Positions 23,559 through 36,234 are shown, counted from the first letter of the stretch. The stretch is DNA of 64,000 nucleotides from Acheta domesticus (GCA_031308135.1 JAHLJT010002630.1:100313608-100377607), one strand, 5' to 3'. Notes: generated by a model not told the origin, from the letters alone. Translations and numbers: made by a program.

Positions 23559-24073
23559 TATGCCCTGGACCAGAAATGAAATGGACCAGCAGAGATGTGG
23601 AGCGGGCCAACAGCAAAAGAAGAAAAATAGAGGGGGACTATTTAAAAATTCTAATTTGAAACAGATTAAAAAAATTTAATACAATATTAATCCTTCAGTC
23701 AATGGTTTACACGGGTAATCTCCTTTTCTTTAATTATCATTTTTACTTTCTCGCTCATAAGGGACTTCATAATGTGAGGAATGTGATCGCTACGTTCCCT
23801 CACAAGCACAGAATTCGTAATTCCGCTGCATATTTACGTGTTTCTGGGTGCTTCAGGGGCGCCGTCCGACCCGTGTAATCTTGAAGGAACTATCGACTGC
23901 TTTCTAGGATCTTGCAGAGCCTCCCAGACGGCTTTGTTTTCAAATCGACACGGAAATATTAACACGTTTCTTTGTGTGCAACTCAGGCATGATTTTTACC
24001 AAGTACTGCACCCAAGACCCGAATGGTTTGTAATCTGGGTTCACGAAACACAAAAGATTTGTCATTCTCTTAC

Positions 24074-24146
24074 CTGGGGAACATGAAGCGAACTCTTGTT
24101 TTACTGCATCAATAGAAGCACTACTAAAGCAGGTTGAAAGAGGATC
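24074..24146 (-). CDS. C2H2 zinc-finger gene B, exon 3
   Basis: 73-bp minus-strand exon between acceptor ttgtctgcag and donor CCAG/GTAAGA. It starts in phase 0 with DPLSTCFSSASIDAVKQEF and ends with one base of the next codon, which exon 4 completes as Asp. The VKQE motif is typical of linker exons in insect multi-finger genes. The intron to exon 4 is about 1.5 kb; the intron upstream to exon 2 is about 21.7 kb, swollen by transposons. Confidence 0.85.
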
Positions 24147-24360
24147 CTGCAGACAAAAAAAATAGTTAATAATCTCTCCGCGCAGTAAGATAATTTGTTG
24201 AGAAATTTTAAATTTCATTTGGAAACGATAATGTAATTTTTAACAATTTTAGTAAGCCGTGTTCTCGTTTAATGATTTCAACTGCTGCACTTAAAATTAT
24301 CATTGCAAGGAAATACTTGGTTATCATTCACTTGATGCCAATAACACAGGCAATGAATAT

Positions 24361-25905
24361 TTTTTACTTTCCCGTATACGTACGTATACACGGAGTGATA
24401 TACGTAGTATAGGGAAAGTTATGTAATGCTGCGCGAAAAAATGGCCAATTTTGGCGGAAAAAAATTAATTGCCGGGCCGTGAAAACGAATAAGTGGATAA
24501 AACCAGTTGCTAAATTAAGAAAAAATCCCCTAACACGTGGTGTGGTCAAAATCCATGATTTGTTGCTTCTTTATACTTAAAAATCGATTGACGGCATTCC
24601 GTCCGTCTGTGGTCAACGCTAGCGCCTAAACCGTTCGGTCGATGTTCTTCAAAATTGATATTCCCCAGTCGATCTGATTCTAGTCGAAGCTTTGTGATTT
24701 TGAAAAAGATTCTTTAAAATTTGGGGGTACTTTATATGAAGCCCCCGGGGATTTTCAACATTTTCTCAAAAACGGCTCCAAATTTTTTCTTTAAATTTCT
24801 TGTATGAATAGAGGAAAATACACTTTTTAACATGGCATAGGTCCGATTTTCACGTACAGCTCTGAATTTTCGAAAATTGTGAAAGTTTGAATTTTTTTCG
24901 GCGTCTTTCTCCAACTACAAAATTGAAGATAGAGATTTTTTCTTCAAATAAAATTTGTTCTGCATATTGAGTTCTTTAATAAAGGTCATGTAAATGTTTT
25001 TCACAATTTTGGTAGTTTTCGTGCAATATTGCGTGCAATGTGTGCAATTTTAAAAAATTACAAAAACAAAATTTTCTCAAAAACGGCTCCAAATTTTTTC
25101 TCTAAACTTTTGGTAGGGATAGTGGTAAATGTACTCTATCAATGACATAAAAGCCATTTTGGTCTATGGGTTGGTTTTTTCAAAAATTACAAAAATGTAA
25201 ATTTTTTTACTTGTCTCTCACGTCGTTAATATTTACATTATCGGCGATTTTTTTACATTATTATATTTACGAGTATATATGCTTTAAATAATGTCAAGTA
25301 AAGTTTCTCGAAAACACTACCGTTTTCTGTGAAAAGTAACTCAAATTTCGGCATTTTCAGAAATGCTCAAACGTCATTTTCTCGTATATGGCTGCAATTT
25401 TTTTCTTGAAACTTTTGTAACGGATAGTGCTAATTACACACATTAGTAGAGCGTGAAGTTTATTTTGAGTTTTTTTTGTTTTTTTCAAAATTTATATAAA
25501 TGTAAATTTTTTGAAAGATCTCTCACATCTTTAATATGCACATTATCCGCAATTTGTAAAGATGATTATATTTGTGAGTGTAAGTGCTTCAAATAACTTC
25601 AAATAAAGTATTTTGAAAACTCAAAAATTTTCTGTGAAAATGAGCTTCAAATTTCGCATTTTTAGTAGTGCTAAAACGCCATTTTCTCTTAAACGGCACA
25701 TAATTTTTAAAAGAAAATTGCCACTGACGGCTAGGTTTTTGTATTCTTTAATATTCTAAAATTAATGTTTCTGTTCTACCAATAGGAAACCGAAAAATTA
25801 AGAAAATGACAAAAAAATGTACTTTTGGCGATGATAGATGGTAGCTGGCAAGAAAGAGTATGTGGCAATTCCGAATAGCTAGCGAAGACCCAGGAAAATA
25901 GTTTC
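24361..25905 (+). mobile_element. R element, four modules, right TIR missing
   Basis: Begins with the R left TIR (TTTTTACTTTCCCGTATACG) exactly where paralog A continues uninterrupted near 56110. Four modules recur at about 24770, 25076, 25378 and 25684, each about 305 bp. The copy ends near 25905 without the right TIR and joins intron sequence equivalent to about 56295, so roughly 180 bp of intron was also lost. Confidence 0.8.
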
Positions 25906-26389
25906 GTGAAGACCCAGAGAATAAGTTTGGTAGAAATTAATACAACACAAATTCGGAAAATAAATAATTGAAATAATATATTGGTAGATGCACCAATATA
26001 TTAGCCTCTCGCCAAGGGAAGATTAGTTGCTAATATATTCCGCCAGAGGGCTACAGCGATGCACAACTGCTACCTAATAGTTGGCTCCTAATATTTTCTC
26101 CAGAGGCCAGTAGACGTGCAGCAGAACTTGTACCCAACAGATTTGCTAGAGGCCAGTAGCAATGTGTAAAATAAAAAATTTCAATCAAATATCAATGTAC
26201 TGTGAAATGAAATAAATAATTGTAGTACTTTATTAAAATGTGAATCAATTACATTAACATTGATAGAAAATTCATCGTTCTCCTCTCGCGCAAGGATCGG
26301 ATTTGAAGCCCGGGCAAAGCAGGCCATTTCTTCCTAACTCAATTTTCACTGCTCGATCTCGTTCCACTACAGGCGCCGCGAATTTGAAA

Positions 26390-27150
26390 AACTTTCTTCA
26401 AAATTGGGGGTACTTTACATGAAACCCTCTCGACATTTTCAAATTTTTCTTAAAAACGGCTCCAATTTTTTTCTTTTACCTTCTGATAGGGATAGTACTA
26501 AATGTACGCAGTGAGAGAACATAAACCCCATTTTGCATTGTTCTTTTGTTTTTTTTCAGAAATTACAAAATTGTAATTTTTGGGACTTGTCTCCCACGTC
26601 GGGAATATTTATTACTCGTTCACTTTACATTTGCAGACGGAGCGCTGTTATGTGTTTACATGAGGTCACCACCAACTGAATGAGAAACGCGCGTCTGCAG
26701 TAGATACTGACCGTTTAATGATATAGATGGCGGTGAGCAGCACACAGAACCCGGCGGGGCAAGAACATAACCATTAAGCAGTAGATAAGTGCAAAGAATA
26801 AAAATATTGTACCTGAATGTTGTGAATAGCGTGTGGTGTGATCTATTTTATTGTAGATTTCCTTAATCATTTAAGGGCGCGACTCCAGCTCACTGTCAGA
26901 AAGGCATAATTCATCTGTTGTGTCCGTAGTGTTTGTGCTGCCTTCAGAGACAGCTGATTGGTCAGATGCTGATTGACATCGGGGCCATTCGTGTATTCTC
27001 GGTTGTATGTTCGGGCCTTAACTTTCAAAACAACATTAGTTCCTAATTCTGACGTCTGCAAATGTAAAGTGAACGAGTAATACATTGGCGGCGATTTGTT
27101 TACATTATTATATTTACGAGTACATGTGCTTTAAATAATGTCATACGAAG
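26390..27150 (+). repeat. R-family fragment shared with paralog A
   Basis: Collinear with 57420-57726 in paralog A, so this fragment predates the duplication. In B it is split by the TIR element at 26612-27080. Confidence 0.75.
26612..27080. mobile_element. Non-autonomous TIR element, 469 bp
   Basis: Perfect inverted ends of 28 bp starting TTACTCGTTCACTTTACATT. Paralog A has the empty site at about 57650. The target duplication is ambiguous but is at most two bases (TA or AT). A fragment of the same family seems present at about 8930-8990. The short open frame inside (26867-27085) shows no domain. Confidence 0.85.
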
Positions 27151-27959
27151 TTTCTCGAGAATTTATATCCATACTAAAGACATCAATAAAAAACCTATGA
27201 CTTTAAAGATTGACTATGATGATACATCTTTTTGGATTTATCCTTCAACTGGTATCATGTTTGATACATAAAAACCTTGGATATTTAGCTAAAAATTGCC
27301 CCAAACATTACGTCAATATACTACCAATCAACAATGCAGCAAACATTACCCATAACTCAAGATACAAATATTCCTCCTCAACAAGAACAAATTACTGAAT
27401 TTCCTCCTTTTCAAACATCCAACAATGATCCTTCTACTCCTGTCTCCACTTCTTTGAAGAAAAGACCTAAATTATCACTCTCTCTCACTCTGTTCAATTT
27501 CTGATCCTGATTACAAACCATCTACAGAAAACTAAATAACTACATAAATGATACAGAAAACTACAGTAAAAAAGTAAATTAATTTTAAAAAAGCTGAAAA
27601 CGCATAAAAACCCAACACAATTCCTTCTCCTAAAGACAACAAATTTGACAAATTAGATGAACAACTCTCTTCTCTTAAAGATATATTATCTACCAATAAA
27701 ACTATTTATCCATTAAATCTTCTACAGCTCAAAACAGGAACCAAAAATCAAACTCGCATATATAAAATTTACACAATTATACTGTTTTAACGTCAGCCTA
27801 TTACTTAAAATGATAAAAGAAACAAACTCCCTTCTAACTGATAAATACATCAAAAAAGGATTTTCAAATCTAAAAATGAAACTCAAGACAAATATTGCTG
27901 TAAACTATGAACATGTGTCGTGTAATACTGATATGGACAACTCTCAGACTTCAACTTAA
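27150..27959 (+). pseudogene. I-like LINE relic, ORF1 part
   Basis: Decayed plus-strand text with LGYLAKNCPKHY, the tail of a CCHC zinc knuckle as in ORF1 of I/R1-type LINEs. It begins where paralog A also switches from R repeat to LINE sequence. Interrupted at TTAA 27956-27959 by the 8.3-kb element; the same LINE resumes at 36235 with its endonuclease. Confidence 0.55.
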
Positions 27960-29639
27960 GGCTAAATGTACCGACACTAGTTCAATTTGTCGCCACCACG
28001 TGGCAGCACCAAGTTTAGTGAATTTTACTTTACCGATTACGTGTGAACAAATGGTCCGATTTTCGATCTGTAAACGGCATTTGACTCCTGTTTATAATAG
28101 AATTTACGCTACGAAGCTCTTTTTAAAAAAAACTAGCGGAAACTCGATTTTTAAAATTTTTCTCGTACTTCCGGGAACAATTTCAAAAATGTGGGCTTAT
28201 AGCGCGATGGCGACACGCTTCCAGAATCCAACGCCGTGTCAAACATGCAAATCGGATAATTAGGAGCGACGGTAAGTGAAATTTCGAAAAACACCTCACC
28301 CCACTCCCCCTTCCCCTTCCACGCCGCCGGGACATTGTTGGCCGGCGGCGCGGTCAAGCCGGCACGGGAGAGCCGGGCGGCGGCCGCCGCGGCGCGGCGA
28401 CGGGCAAGAAGGCTAAACTTTCGGGGGCAGCAAGCCAGACACCTCGTCACTTCGTTGATGCTTCCGTCACTTCGCATCTCAAGATATTTTTTCCCCACAT
28501 ATGAAACTAGTGATGCTGTAATAGGGGTAAACGGTCTCGTATCATCTTTAATAGTAGTATAAAACTATTACCTTATTCACATATTCCATCTTCCTTCGAA
28601 TACCATCATAAGAATGTCTGAGGTATCACTCAAAACACCGATCCCGCGTTGGTGCTGATTTCAAAAAGAAAAAATCGAACTAATTGCGTAAATATCACCC
28701 ATATTCCATCTCCTCACATCGTATTTTAGATATATTGTACTTCTAAGATCTTCCATTACCATTTCACTACCGGAAAAAACAAGCGGAGATAACGCAAGAG
28801 CTCTTTTATCCTACGATTCGATTTATCATTTCAAAACGGCGTTTGTCACCTTGATAGAATTCACCTGGTTAATCCTTTTCCCAGTAAAATAGCCGAATCG
28901 AATTTTTAAAATGTTTTTATACTTGCGGACATATTTGAAAAAGTGGTAAAATAACGCGCTGGCGAGATGCACCCTGAATCTAACGCCATATCATACACTG
29001 AAATCGGATAAATAGACTTCTCTAGTCATGTAAAAAAATGATCTTCAGTAACGTCAAAATTGTTTCGCGGTACTGCTTGTCGATCTCATGGCTAAAGTCC
29101 GGGTCTAATGTAATTACATATGTTTTGTCTACTGTTCTCATTTTGTAATTTAGGCGAACTGTTGCAATCCTAACAAATATTTAAATTTTTCGTTACAAAT
29201 TTTGTACTGTATTACGTATTTTACATATTTTGCTGATCATTTAATATCTGCTTAACAGTATATTTATTATTTGCTAATTATTAAGGTATTTTCACAAATT
29301 ACCAAATTTTCTTGAAATTATTTCCGGAAATATATTTAATTAATTTTGAAAAATAGTTTTTATTTAAATTTGTTTATATTTTTGCAATGAGCATATTTTG
29401 TCTAAAACTAATTCAGAATTGCTGACATTCCTATGTGCTGCACGTAAAGATTTCGAACAGAGTGCTTCAAAGATTCTCTGTTCGTGTCTGCGTTTTCTAC
29501 GTGCATCTCTTTATTTTCATTGCTGATAGAAAGAAATAAAAAAAACAGTAGGCAGAAAAAGTAGTTACTTTTAGATTCGATATAATTAATATTTTATTAA
29601 TGGAATTTCAAATTGTGAACATTTATTTTACTTTATCTC

Positions 29640-31255
29640 TCTTCTCAATCTTCATACGAAGAGAAAGTTATATCGTGCGCAGGAAAACTCTCAAAGCCGA
29701 GTCCTGATAATGAAAATGTGGATAAATCGTGTTGTTCTATAGTAAATTACTTCCTGTAACTCGTGGTGTAGCCAGAATTCATGTTTTGTGGGTCCTTAAT
29801 ACCGAAAAATTGATTGACGGAAAAACGTCCATCAGTGTCTCTGGTGTATGTGAACAACACTAGCGTTTACACTGCGTACAAATTTTTCCAAACTGGAAAA
29901 AACAACAACAAAAAACAGCTGTCGATCTACTGTCATTCGTTGCTCTGCAATTTTCAAAAACGTGCATTACTTTTTGGAGATACATTACACGAACCCCCCC
30001 CCGGATATTTTAAAAATTTGCTCAAATATGGCTCCAAATTTTTTCTTTATATTTCTCGTAAAAATTGAATGAAATACACATGGCTTAGGTCCGATTTCAC
30101 TGATAACTGAATTTTCGAAAATTGCAAAAGATTGAATTTTTTCGGCGTTTCCTACAACTACAATATTGACGATAGAGACTTTTCCTTTCTAAGAAATTTG
30201 TTGTACATAATTAGTTCTTTCATTAAGATCATGAATTTTTTTTAAAACAATTTTTGTAGTTATGGCGCAATCTTGTGTGCAATATATGCAACTTTAAAAG
30301 ATAACAAAGCAAGATTTTTTCAAAATCGGCTCCATTTTTTCCCTTTAAACTATTGGTAGGGATATTGCGAAATGTACTTTAAGAGATGACATAAACGCTA
30401 TTTTGCTCTATTCTTTTGTTTTTGCGAAAATAACACAAATGAAACTTTTTGAATAGCCTGTCACGTCGTTTATATTTACATTATCGGCGATTTGTTCACA
30501 TTATTAGATTTATGAGCACACGTACTTTAAATTATATCATTTAATGTTTTTCGAAGACTAAAAATTTTTTTTGGAAATGAACTCGAAATTTCGCATTTTC
30601 AGAAACGCTCAAACGCCAATTTTTTCTGAAAAGGTTCCAAATTTTTGTTCAAAGTTTTTGTACGTATAGTGCGAAATGCACTGTCTAAGGAAACAAAAAA
30701 GTTTTGTTGTATTATTTTGTTGTTTTTCTTCAAAATTTACACAAATGTATTTTTTAAATATTTCGCATGCCTTGTATGCACATTTGCAGCGATTTGTAAA
30801 CATTATTGCATTTGTGAATGGAAGAGCTTAAAATATCTTAAAATAAATTTTAAAAAAAACTCTCAAGATTCCTGTGAAAAAGGGCTTCATATTTTACATT
30901 GCCACAGACGCTTAAACACCCTTTTCTTAAAAACGGTATCAAGTTTATGAATGAAAATTGTCGTAAAGGACAAGGTTTCAGTCTTCTCTAAAAGCAATAT
31001 TTTGAATCTACCATTAGGAAACCGAATAATTGAGAAAACCTAAAAAATAAGTTGGGTGCATTAAATGGCAGGTGGCAAGATGGGGCAAGGCCATAAATCT
31101 AGCCCATGCCAACAAAATAGTAAATTTTACTACGACAAAGTCCGAATAGCTGGCTGAGACTATAGGAAATTGAAAACTAATACGGGAAAGTCTGTGCCAT
31201 TCTGTAGCACCATCTGTAGCACCACCAGTTACTTTCTCGTGTTAGTTACTCAAAG
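29640..31255 (+). repeat. R element inside the TTAA element, copy 1
   Basis: R copy with the modular motif at about 30010, 30320, 30620 and 30930. It ends with 'gggaaagtctgtgccattct' and a remnant of the right TIR. No coding content. Confidence 0.75.
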
Positions 31256-31575
31256 TTATGTAATGCTGCGGAAAATCTATTTCGAGATATTAACGGAAGT
31301 ACTCGTTTTGGGGTCCCCTGAGTGATACCGAAAGGGTGTATGTGTGTTTTGACTTTTTAACGTCCGTTCGTCCGTCCATCTGTCTGTGTCTGCCTGTCTG
31401 GGCGTATGTGAACACCACTAGTGCCTAAACTATGTGTAGAATTTTTGCTCAACTGAATAAACCCCTGTCGATCTGGTCTGAGTCGAAGTTCTGCGATTTT
31501 TAGAAACATTCATTAATTTTTGGAGATACTTTTTATTAAGCCCCAGGGACATTTTCAACATTTTCTCAAAAATGT

Positions 31576-31865
31576 CAACCAGGATAGGTGGCTCAGTGCA
31601 TCAACTGATGTCACTGCAATGCCTCTGACCGAGAGGTGCTAGGTTCGAGTCCCGACGGTGGCAGGATTTTTCAACACTAGCTTGTCAGTTAGATGTAGAA
31701 TTCAACCGATGTCTGGAGGAAAATTCTAGCGACCGGCTGCTCTGATTGGAAGTTTTCCGTAGTTTCTCGGATCAACATCAAACGAATGCCGGAGCAATAC
31801 CCTAACAAACGGACCTCGCGCGATATTTCCTTCCTCTTCCTTGTCCTATCTTCACACACACACTA
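31576..31865 (+). repeat. tRNA-derived SINE, copy 2
   Basis: Same family as 7188-7435, better preserved. The A-box region is TGGCTCAGTGCATCAACTG and the B box GGTTCGAGTCC is at 31642-31652. The body then diverges from any tRNA. It is inserted into an R module at an 'aaaaatg' site. Confidence 0.82.
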
Positions 31866-31888
31866 ACTTGCACAATACTACCATATAT

Positions 31889-32075
31889 GCTGGGAGACCA
31901 GTGGGAGGATTGGAACTTGTCCCGGCTGTGGGCCGTGCACTGCTGGTGGGAGATACCTTGTTAAGAAAGAACCCGGCAAGCCGACAGGTAAATCGGTCGG
32001 TGATTTAGAGCTTGTCCCTGCTGGGGTGGTGCCCCGCTGGTGGCAGATACCTGGTTGGGAAGCCCCGCTAGTGGA
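31889..32075. repeat. GC-rich two-copy direct repeat
   Basis: A segment of about 55 bp ('gaacttgtcccggctgtggg' and onward) recurs about 100 bp further on in diverged form ('gagcttgtccctgctggggt'). It is much richer in GC than its surroundings. Minus-strand open frames of about 80 codons cross it, but I recognise no domain. Confidence 0.6.
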
Positions 32076-32694
32076 CGGAAGGTCAGCGCCGGATCTCGCC
32101 ATCGGCATAGCGGGCAACATCTCTTCCACCTCACGATGAAATAAACATGCATTGCACTTACGGGACTAATGACCAAAGCAGTTGACGCGCCCAAAATCAC
32201 TAACAATCAATCAAAAATTACTCCAAATACTTTCCTTAAATTAATTGTAAGAATAAAGTAAAATACACTCAAGGTGGCATAGCTCTTATTTTCATTGCTG
32301 ATTTTGGGAAAATTGCAAAAGTTCGAATTTTTTTTCGGCGTCTTCCTACAACTACAAAATTGAAGATAGAGATTTTCCCTTAAAATTATATTTGTTCTCC
32401 ATACTTAGTTCTTTCAATAAGGTCATGCACATTTTTTTGAAATTTTTAGTAGTTTTCGCGCAATATTGAGGGCAATTTGTGGAATTTTTAAAAATTACAA
32501 GAACAAGATTTTCTCAAAATCGACTTCAACTTTTTTCCTTAAACTTTTGGAAAGGATAGTACCTAATGTACTCTGAGATGACATAAACGCCATATTGCTC
32601 TATTCCTTTGTTTTTTCAAAACTTACAAAAATGTAATTCTTTGACTAGCCTTTCATTTAGTAAATATTTTCTTTAACGGCGATTTGTTCATATT

Positions 32695-32833
32695 AGGGAA
32701 CTTTTGCCACCTCGAACGTTAAGTACTATCGATCTTTTGCGTATGCGCAGATGCACCAAAGTGATGCGAAACTTGCACTGCGAATGAGCAGAAGATCGAT
32801 AGTACGTAACGTTCGAGGGTGCAAAAACTCCCT
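32695..32833. mobile_element. Hairpin MITE, 139 bp
   Basis: Inverted arms of about 45 bp with ends AGGGA and TCCCT, sharing 'gatcgatagtac' and 'aacgttcgagg' on opposite strands. It interrupts an R module. A short 3-bp target duplication (ATT/ACT) is possible. Confidence 0.75.
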
Positions 32834-34041
32834 ACTATTACATTTACGAGTACATGTGCTTTACATTATGTCTTAAAAGTTCCTCGACAACTCAGATGTT
32901 TTCTGTGAAAATGAACTGAAACTTCCGAATTTGCACAAATGTTCAAACGCCATTTTCTCAAATTGCTTCTTCAAACTTTTCGTACGAATGCTATTTGCAT
33001 TCTTTAAGTTAACATAAAATTAATTTGGCTGTATTTTTTTGATTTTTCAAAAAATAAATAAATGTATTTTTAAGTGTCTCTCACGCCATTAATATTCAAT
33101 TTTCCAGAAATTTTATACATTATTACATTTGTGAGTAGAAGTGCTTTAAATGTCACCAAATGAAGTTGTTCGAAAACTCGAAAGATTCTTGTGAAAATTC
33201 CGAAGCTTCCATTTTCGCATTTACAGTAACGCTTAAACGCCATTTTCTTAAGAGCGGCTCCAAATTTATCAATGAAAATTCCTATATAGGACGAAGTTTT
33301 ACTCTTCTTTAATATCCTAAAAGTAATATTTCGTATCTACCATTAAGAAGCTGAAAAATGAGAAAAGTTCAAAAAATGTATTTTGGGCGGCGATAGATGT
33401 CAGCAAGATGTCAGAAGATGGGGAAAGATGGTAAAACTGGCCCAGACCAAAGATATTAGATTACTATGAGAAAGTATGTGCAATTTGTCCTAAAGTACGA
33501 AAACGTTTTAAAAATTCGATTCGGTTATTTTACTGGAAAAAGGATTAACCAGGTGAATTCTATCAAGGTGACAAACGCCGTTTTGAAATGATAAATCGAA
33601 TCGTAGGATAAAAGAGCTCTTGCGTTATCTCCGCTTGTTTTTTCCGGTAGTGAAATGGTAATGGAAGATCTTAGAAGTACAATATATCTAAAATACGATG
33701 TGAGGAGATGGAATATGGGTGATATTTACGCAATTAGTTCGATTTTTTCTTTTTGAAATCAGCACCAAAGCGGGATCGGTGTTTTGAGTGATACCTCAGA
33801 CATTCTTATGATGGTATTCGAAGGAAGATGGAATATGTGAATAAGGTAATAGTTTTATACTACTATTAAAGATGATACGAGACCGTTTACCCCTATTACA
33901 GCATCACTAGTTTCATATGTGGGGAAAAAATATCTTGAGATGCGAAGTGACGGAAGCATCAACGAAGTGACGAGGTGTCTGGCTTGCTGCCCCCGAAAGT
34001 TTAGCCTTCTTGCCCGTCGCCGCGCCGCGGCGGCCGCCGCC

Positions 34042-35805
34042 AAGGCCGTCTAGAATAGAAGGCCTGCTCCTCCACCGAATGACGTCACGAAGGGTGGCTG
34101 GCAGGAAATGCATGCTGCCCACGTTATAAACAGAGATCTAGTTCTTAAAATCGCATGGAAACCCATAATTGTTTAAAATAACACGAGGAAACATTAAGCC
34201 TTCTTGACGATCTAGGAATTTATTTTAGTGAGTTATTCGTATTAAGGTATTCCAATTTTGTACAATTTTCGTAAATGTAAATTAACATATTGAGAAGGTT
34301 TACAATTTTTGTACATACTACCTTATATATAATATAAAATTTTGTATAATTAATAAAACAATTTAACTGCCATAATTGATACTCATAAGACATTAAGTAC
34401 CTTCATGATAATTCTATTTATATTTTTCCTGCTCTATTTCTTTCAAGTTGTCTACTTTAATTTAATATGGAAGTTAAGTAGTACAGCTATTAGTAATGCA
34501 TTTATCAGATATTTCTCTGATGGCCGTATTAGTAATTATTAATAATATTTGTTAATATTGTAAGGAACAGTAAAATATTCATAGATAAGGTAATATAATC
34601 CAAGCTGCTCAAAAATAAGAAGAGGAAGGATGGAAAGCAAAGTTTTATTCAAAAGGTACTCCAGCAGATTATGTAAGACTTCATGAGATTATTCAAAAGA
34701 CACAAATCACATTGAAAATACATTAAAATTGTTTTGGGCGCTTTACATTGACTTCAATGTCTTCCTATTTTGCACTCACTTTTGTGACCTTGCTTCTTAC
34801 ATTCTTGAAACCATTATATTTATCACTGAACAATTCTAATGCATAGTGTTTATTTCAAAAAATGTTTGACATACACAAAGTACTATATTCTATTAGTGTG
34901 AGCAGAATTTGTCCACAACTCAAAACTGTGTTTTCGGTTAATCGGATCTATCTCTCATAAAAAGCCCTTCAATGAAGTTCTTTGATTTTCATGTTTCAGG
35001 AACTTAATTTCAAAATTTTCAGATATTTATATCTGAAACACTTGGTGAGTATTCGTCAAGAAGTGAGGCTGTTCACTGATTAGAAGGGTATGCATCTTTC
35101 ACTATGGTCGGATACGTTCCATTAGTAAATATTTCGACACCATCTCTTCTTACTGCCTTGTTCTGGTAGAGAATAAATTTTGAGTCGAAGTGTTTTACAT
35201 ACATACACAAGTTCTTTAAGGAGACAAAATCTTTCCAATTTATGTTTTCATCCACTTCTGTCACAGAGCAGAATTGTTAGGAAATTTCAAAGTTGAAACA
35301 CGTTCCGTCGATCCATCATAATTCGATAAACAGCACAGCACACTTCACTTGCTTGACGTTTTGTCACATATCTCTCCTGCCTAATTTTCAAAATGCCTTC
35401 CTTTAAGGATAGTTTTCAAGGATTCACTAAAAAAATGCAGGGTAAAACCAAACATCCAAGTGCAAACAACAAAACATATTACAACATGTATTACATAAAA
35501 TAAATGATAATTGCACCACATACTTATATTCCTCAATACTAGAAGTAGACATACCTTGCTTACTTGAAGACAATGGACGAAGGAATTCTTTTTATGCAGA
35601 AAACCGAGCATGCAATTATTACTGAATTATTAAAACATCCGTTCGCTTCTAAACTTATCCTACAAGGGCTAATTAGCTAAAACATTTTAGCTCGTTGACA
35701 AGGGTCTATGCGAAAACGAAAAATGTTCAGCCACCGATTGTGACGTCAGATCACGTGACATTCACATTGGCTCAGGCCTTCTAATATACTCTTCTAGACG
35801 GCCTT
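34042..35805. mobile_element. Nested MULE-like element, 1764 bp
   Basis: Ends are AAGGCCGTCTAGAA inward on both sides, with a second shared block AGAAGGCCTG and then TGACGTCAC. It is flanked by a 9-bp duplication GCCGCCGCC (34033-34041 and 35806-35814). The uninterrupted sequence is preserved in the opposite arm near 28374-28392. A 9-bp duplication is typical of Mutator-like elements. The interior shows no transposase; a 63-codon minus frame at 35073-35264 has no domain. Confidence 0.82.
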
Positions 35806-36234
35806 GCCGCCGCCCGGCTCTCCCGTGCCGGCTTGACCGCGCCGCCGGCCAACAATGTCCCGGCGGCGTGGAAGGGGAATCGGTAGTGGGGTGAGGTGTT
35901 TTTCGAAATTTCACTTACCGTCGCTCCTAATTATCCGATTTGCATGTTTGACACGGCGTTGGATTCTGGAAGCGTGTCGCCATCGCGCTATAAGCCCACA
36001 TTTTTGAAATTGTTCCCGGAAGTACGAGAAAAATTTTAAAAATCGAGTTTCTGCTAGTTTTTTTTGAAAAAGGGCTTCGTAGCGTAAATTCTATTATAAA
36101 CAGGAGTCAAATGCCGTTTACAGATCGAAAATCAGACCATTTGTTCAGACGTTATCGGTAAAGTAAATTCCTGCTGATGGTGCTGCGATCTATTGAATTT
36201 TCCTACAAGTTTTTTTCGGTACATTTAGCCTTAA

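Larger units (their letters stand above)
31256..33465 (+). repeat. R element inside the TTAA element, copy 2, interrupted
   Basis: A second R copy follows directly. It is split at about 31576-32215 by a SINE and a GC-rich duplicated segment, and at 32695-32833 by a MITE. Module motifs are seen at about 32215, 32513, 32955 and 33252. Confidence 0.7.
27960..36230. mobile_element. 8.3-kb TTAA-flanked element with ~1-kb TIRs
   Basis: Both ends read GGCTAAATGTACCGA inward and are flanked by TTAA (27956-27959 and 36231-36234). The left arm is 27960 to about 28935. The right arm is 35806-36230 plus about 33492-34041, split by a nested element. The arms match over roughly 970 bp and include a CpG-rich core near 28310-28430. 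Each arm contains a diverged internal direct repeat (28090-28265 resembles 28870-29020). The core holds R elements, a SINE and small MITEs but no transposase I can recognise. TTAA targets suggest the piggyBac superfamily, though the termini do not start with CCC. Without the nested insertion it is about 6.5 kb. Confidence 0.8.

Noticed and set aside
28151..28562. Overlapping frames in the CpG-rich part of the inverted arm (also 33855-34122)
   Set aside because: Present on both strands and both arms of a non-coding TIR; alanine/arginine-rich text reflects composition.
29430..29515. Small hairpin with GCACGTA and GAACAGAG arms, possible microRNA precursor
   Set aside because: Pairing is interrupted by a large asymmetric internal loop and there is no second supporting copy.
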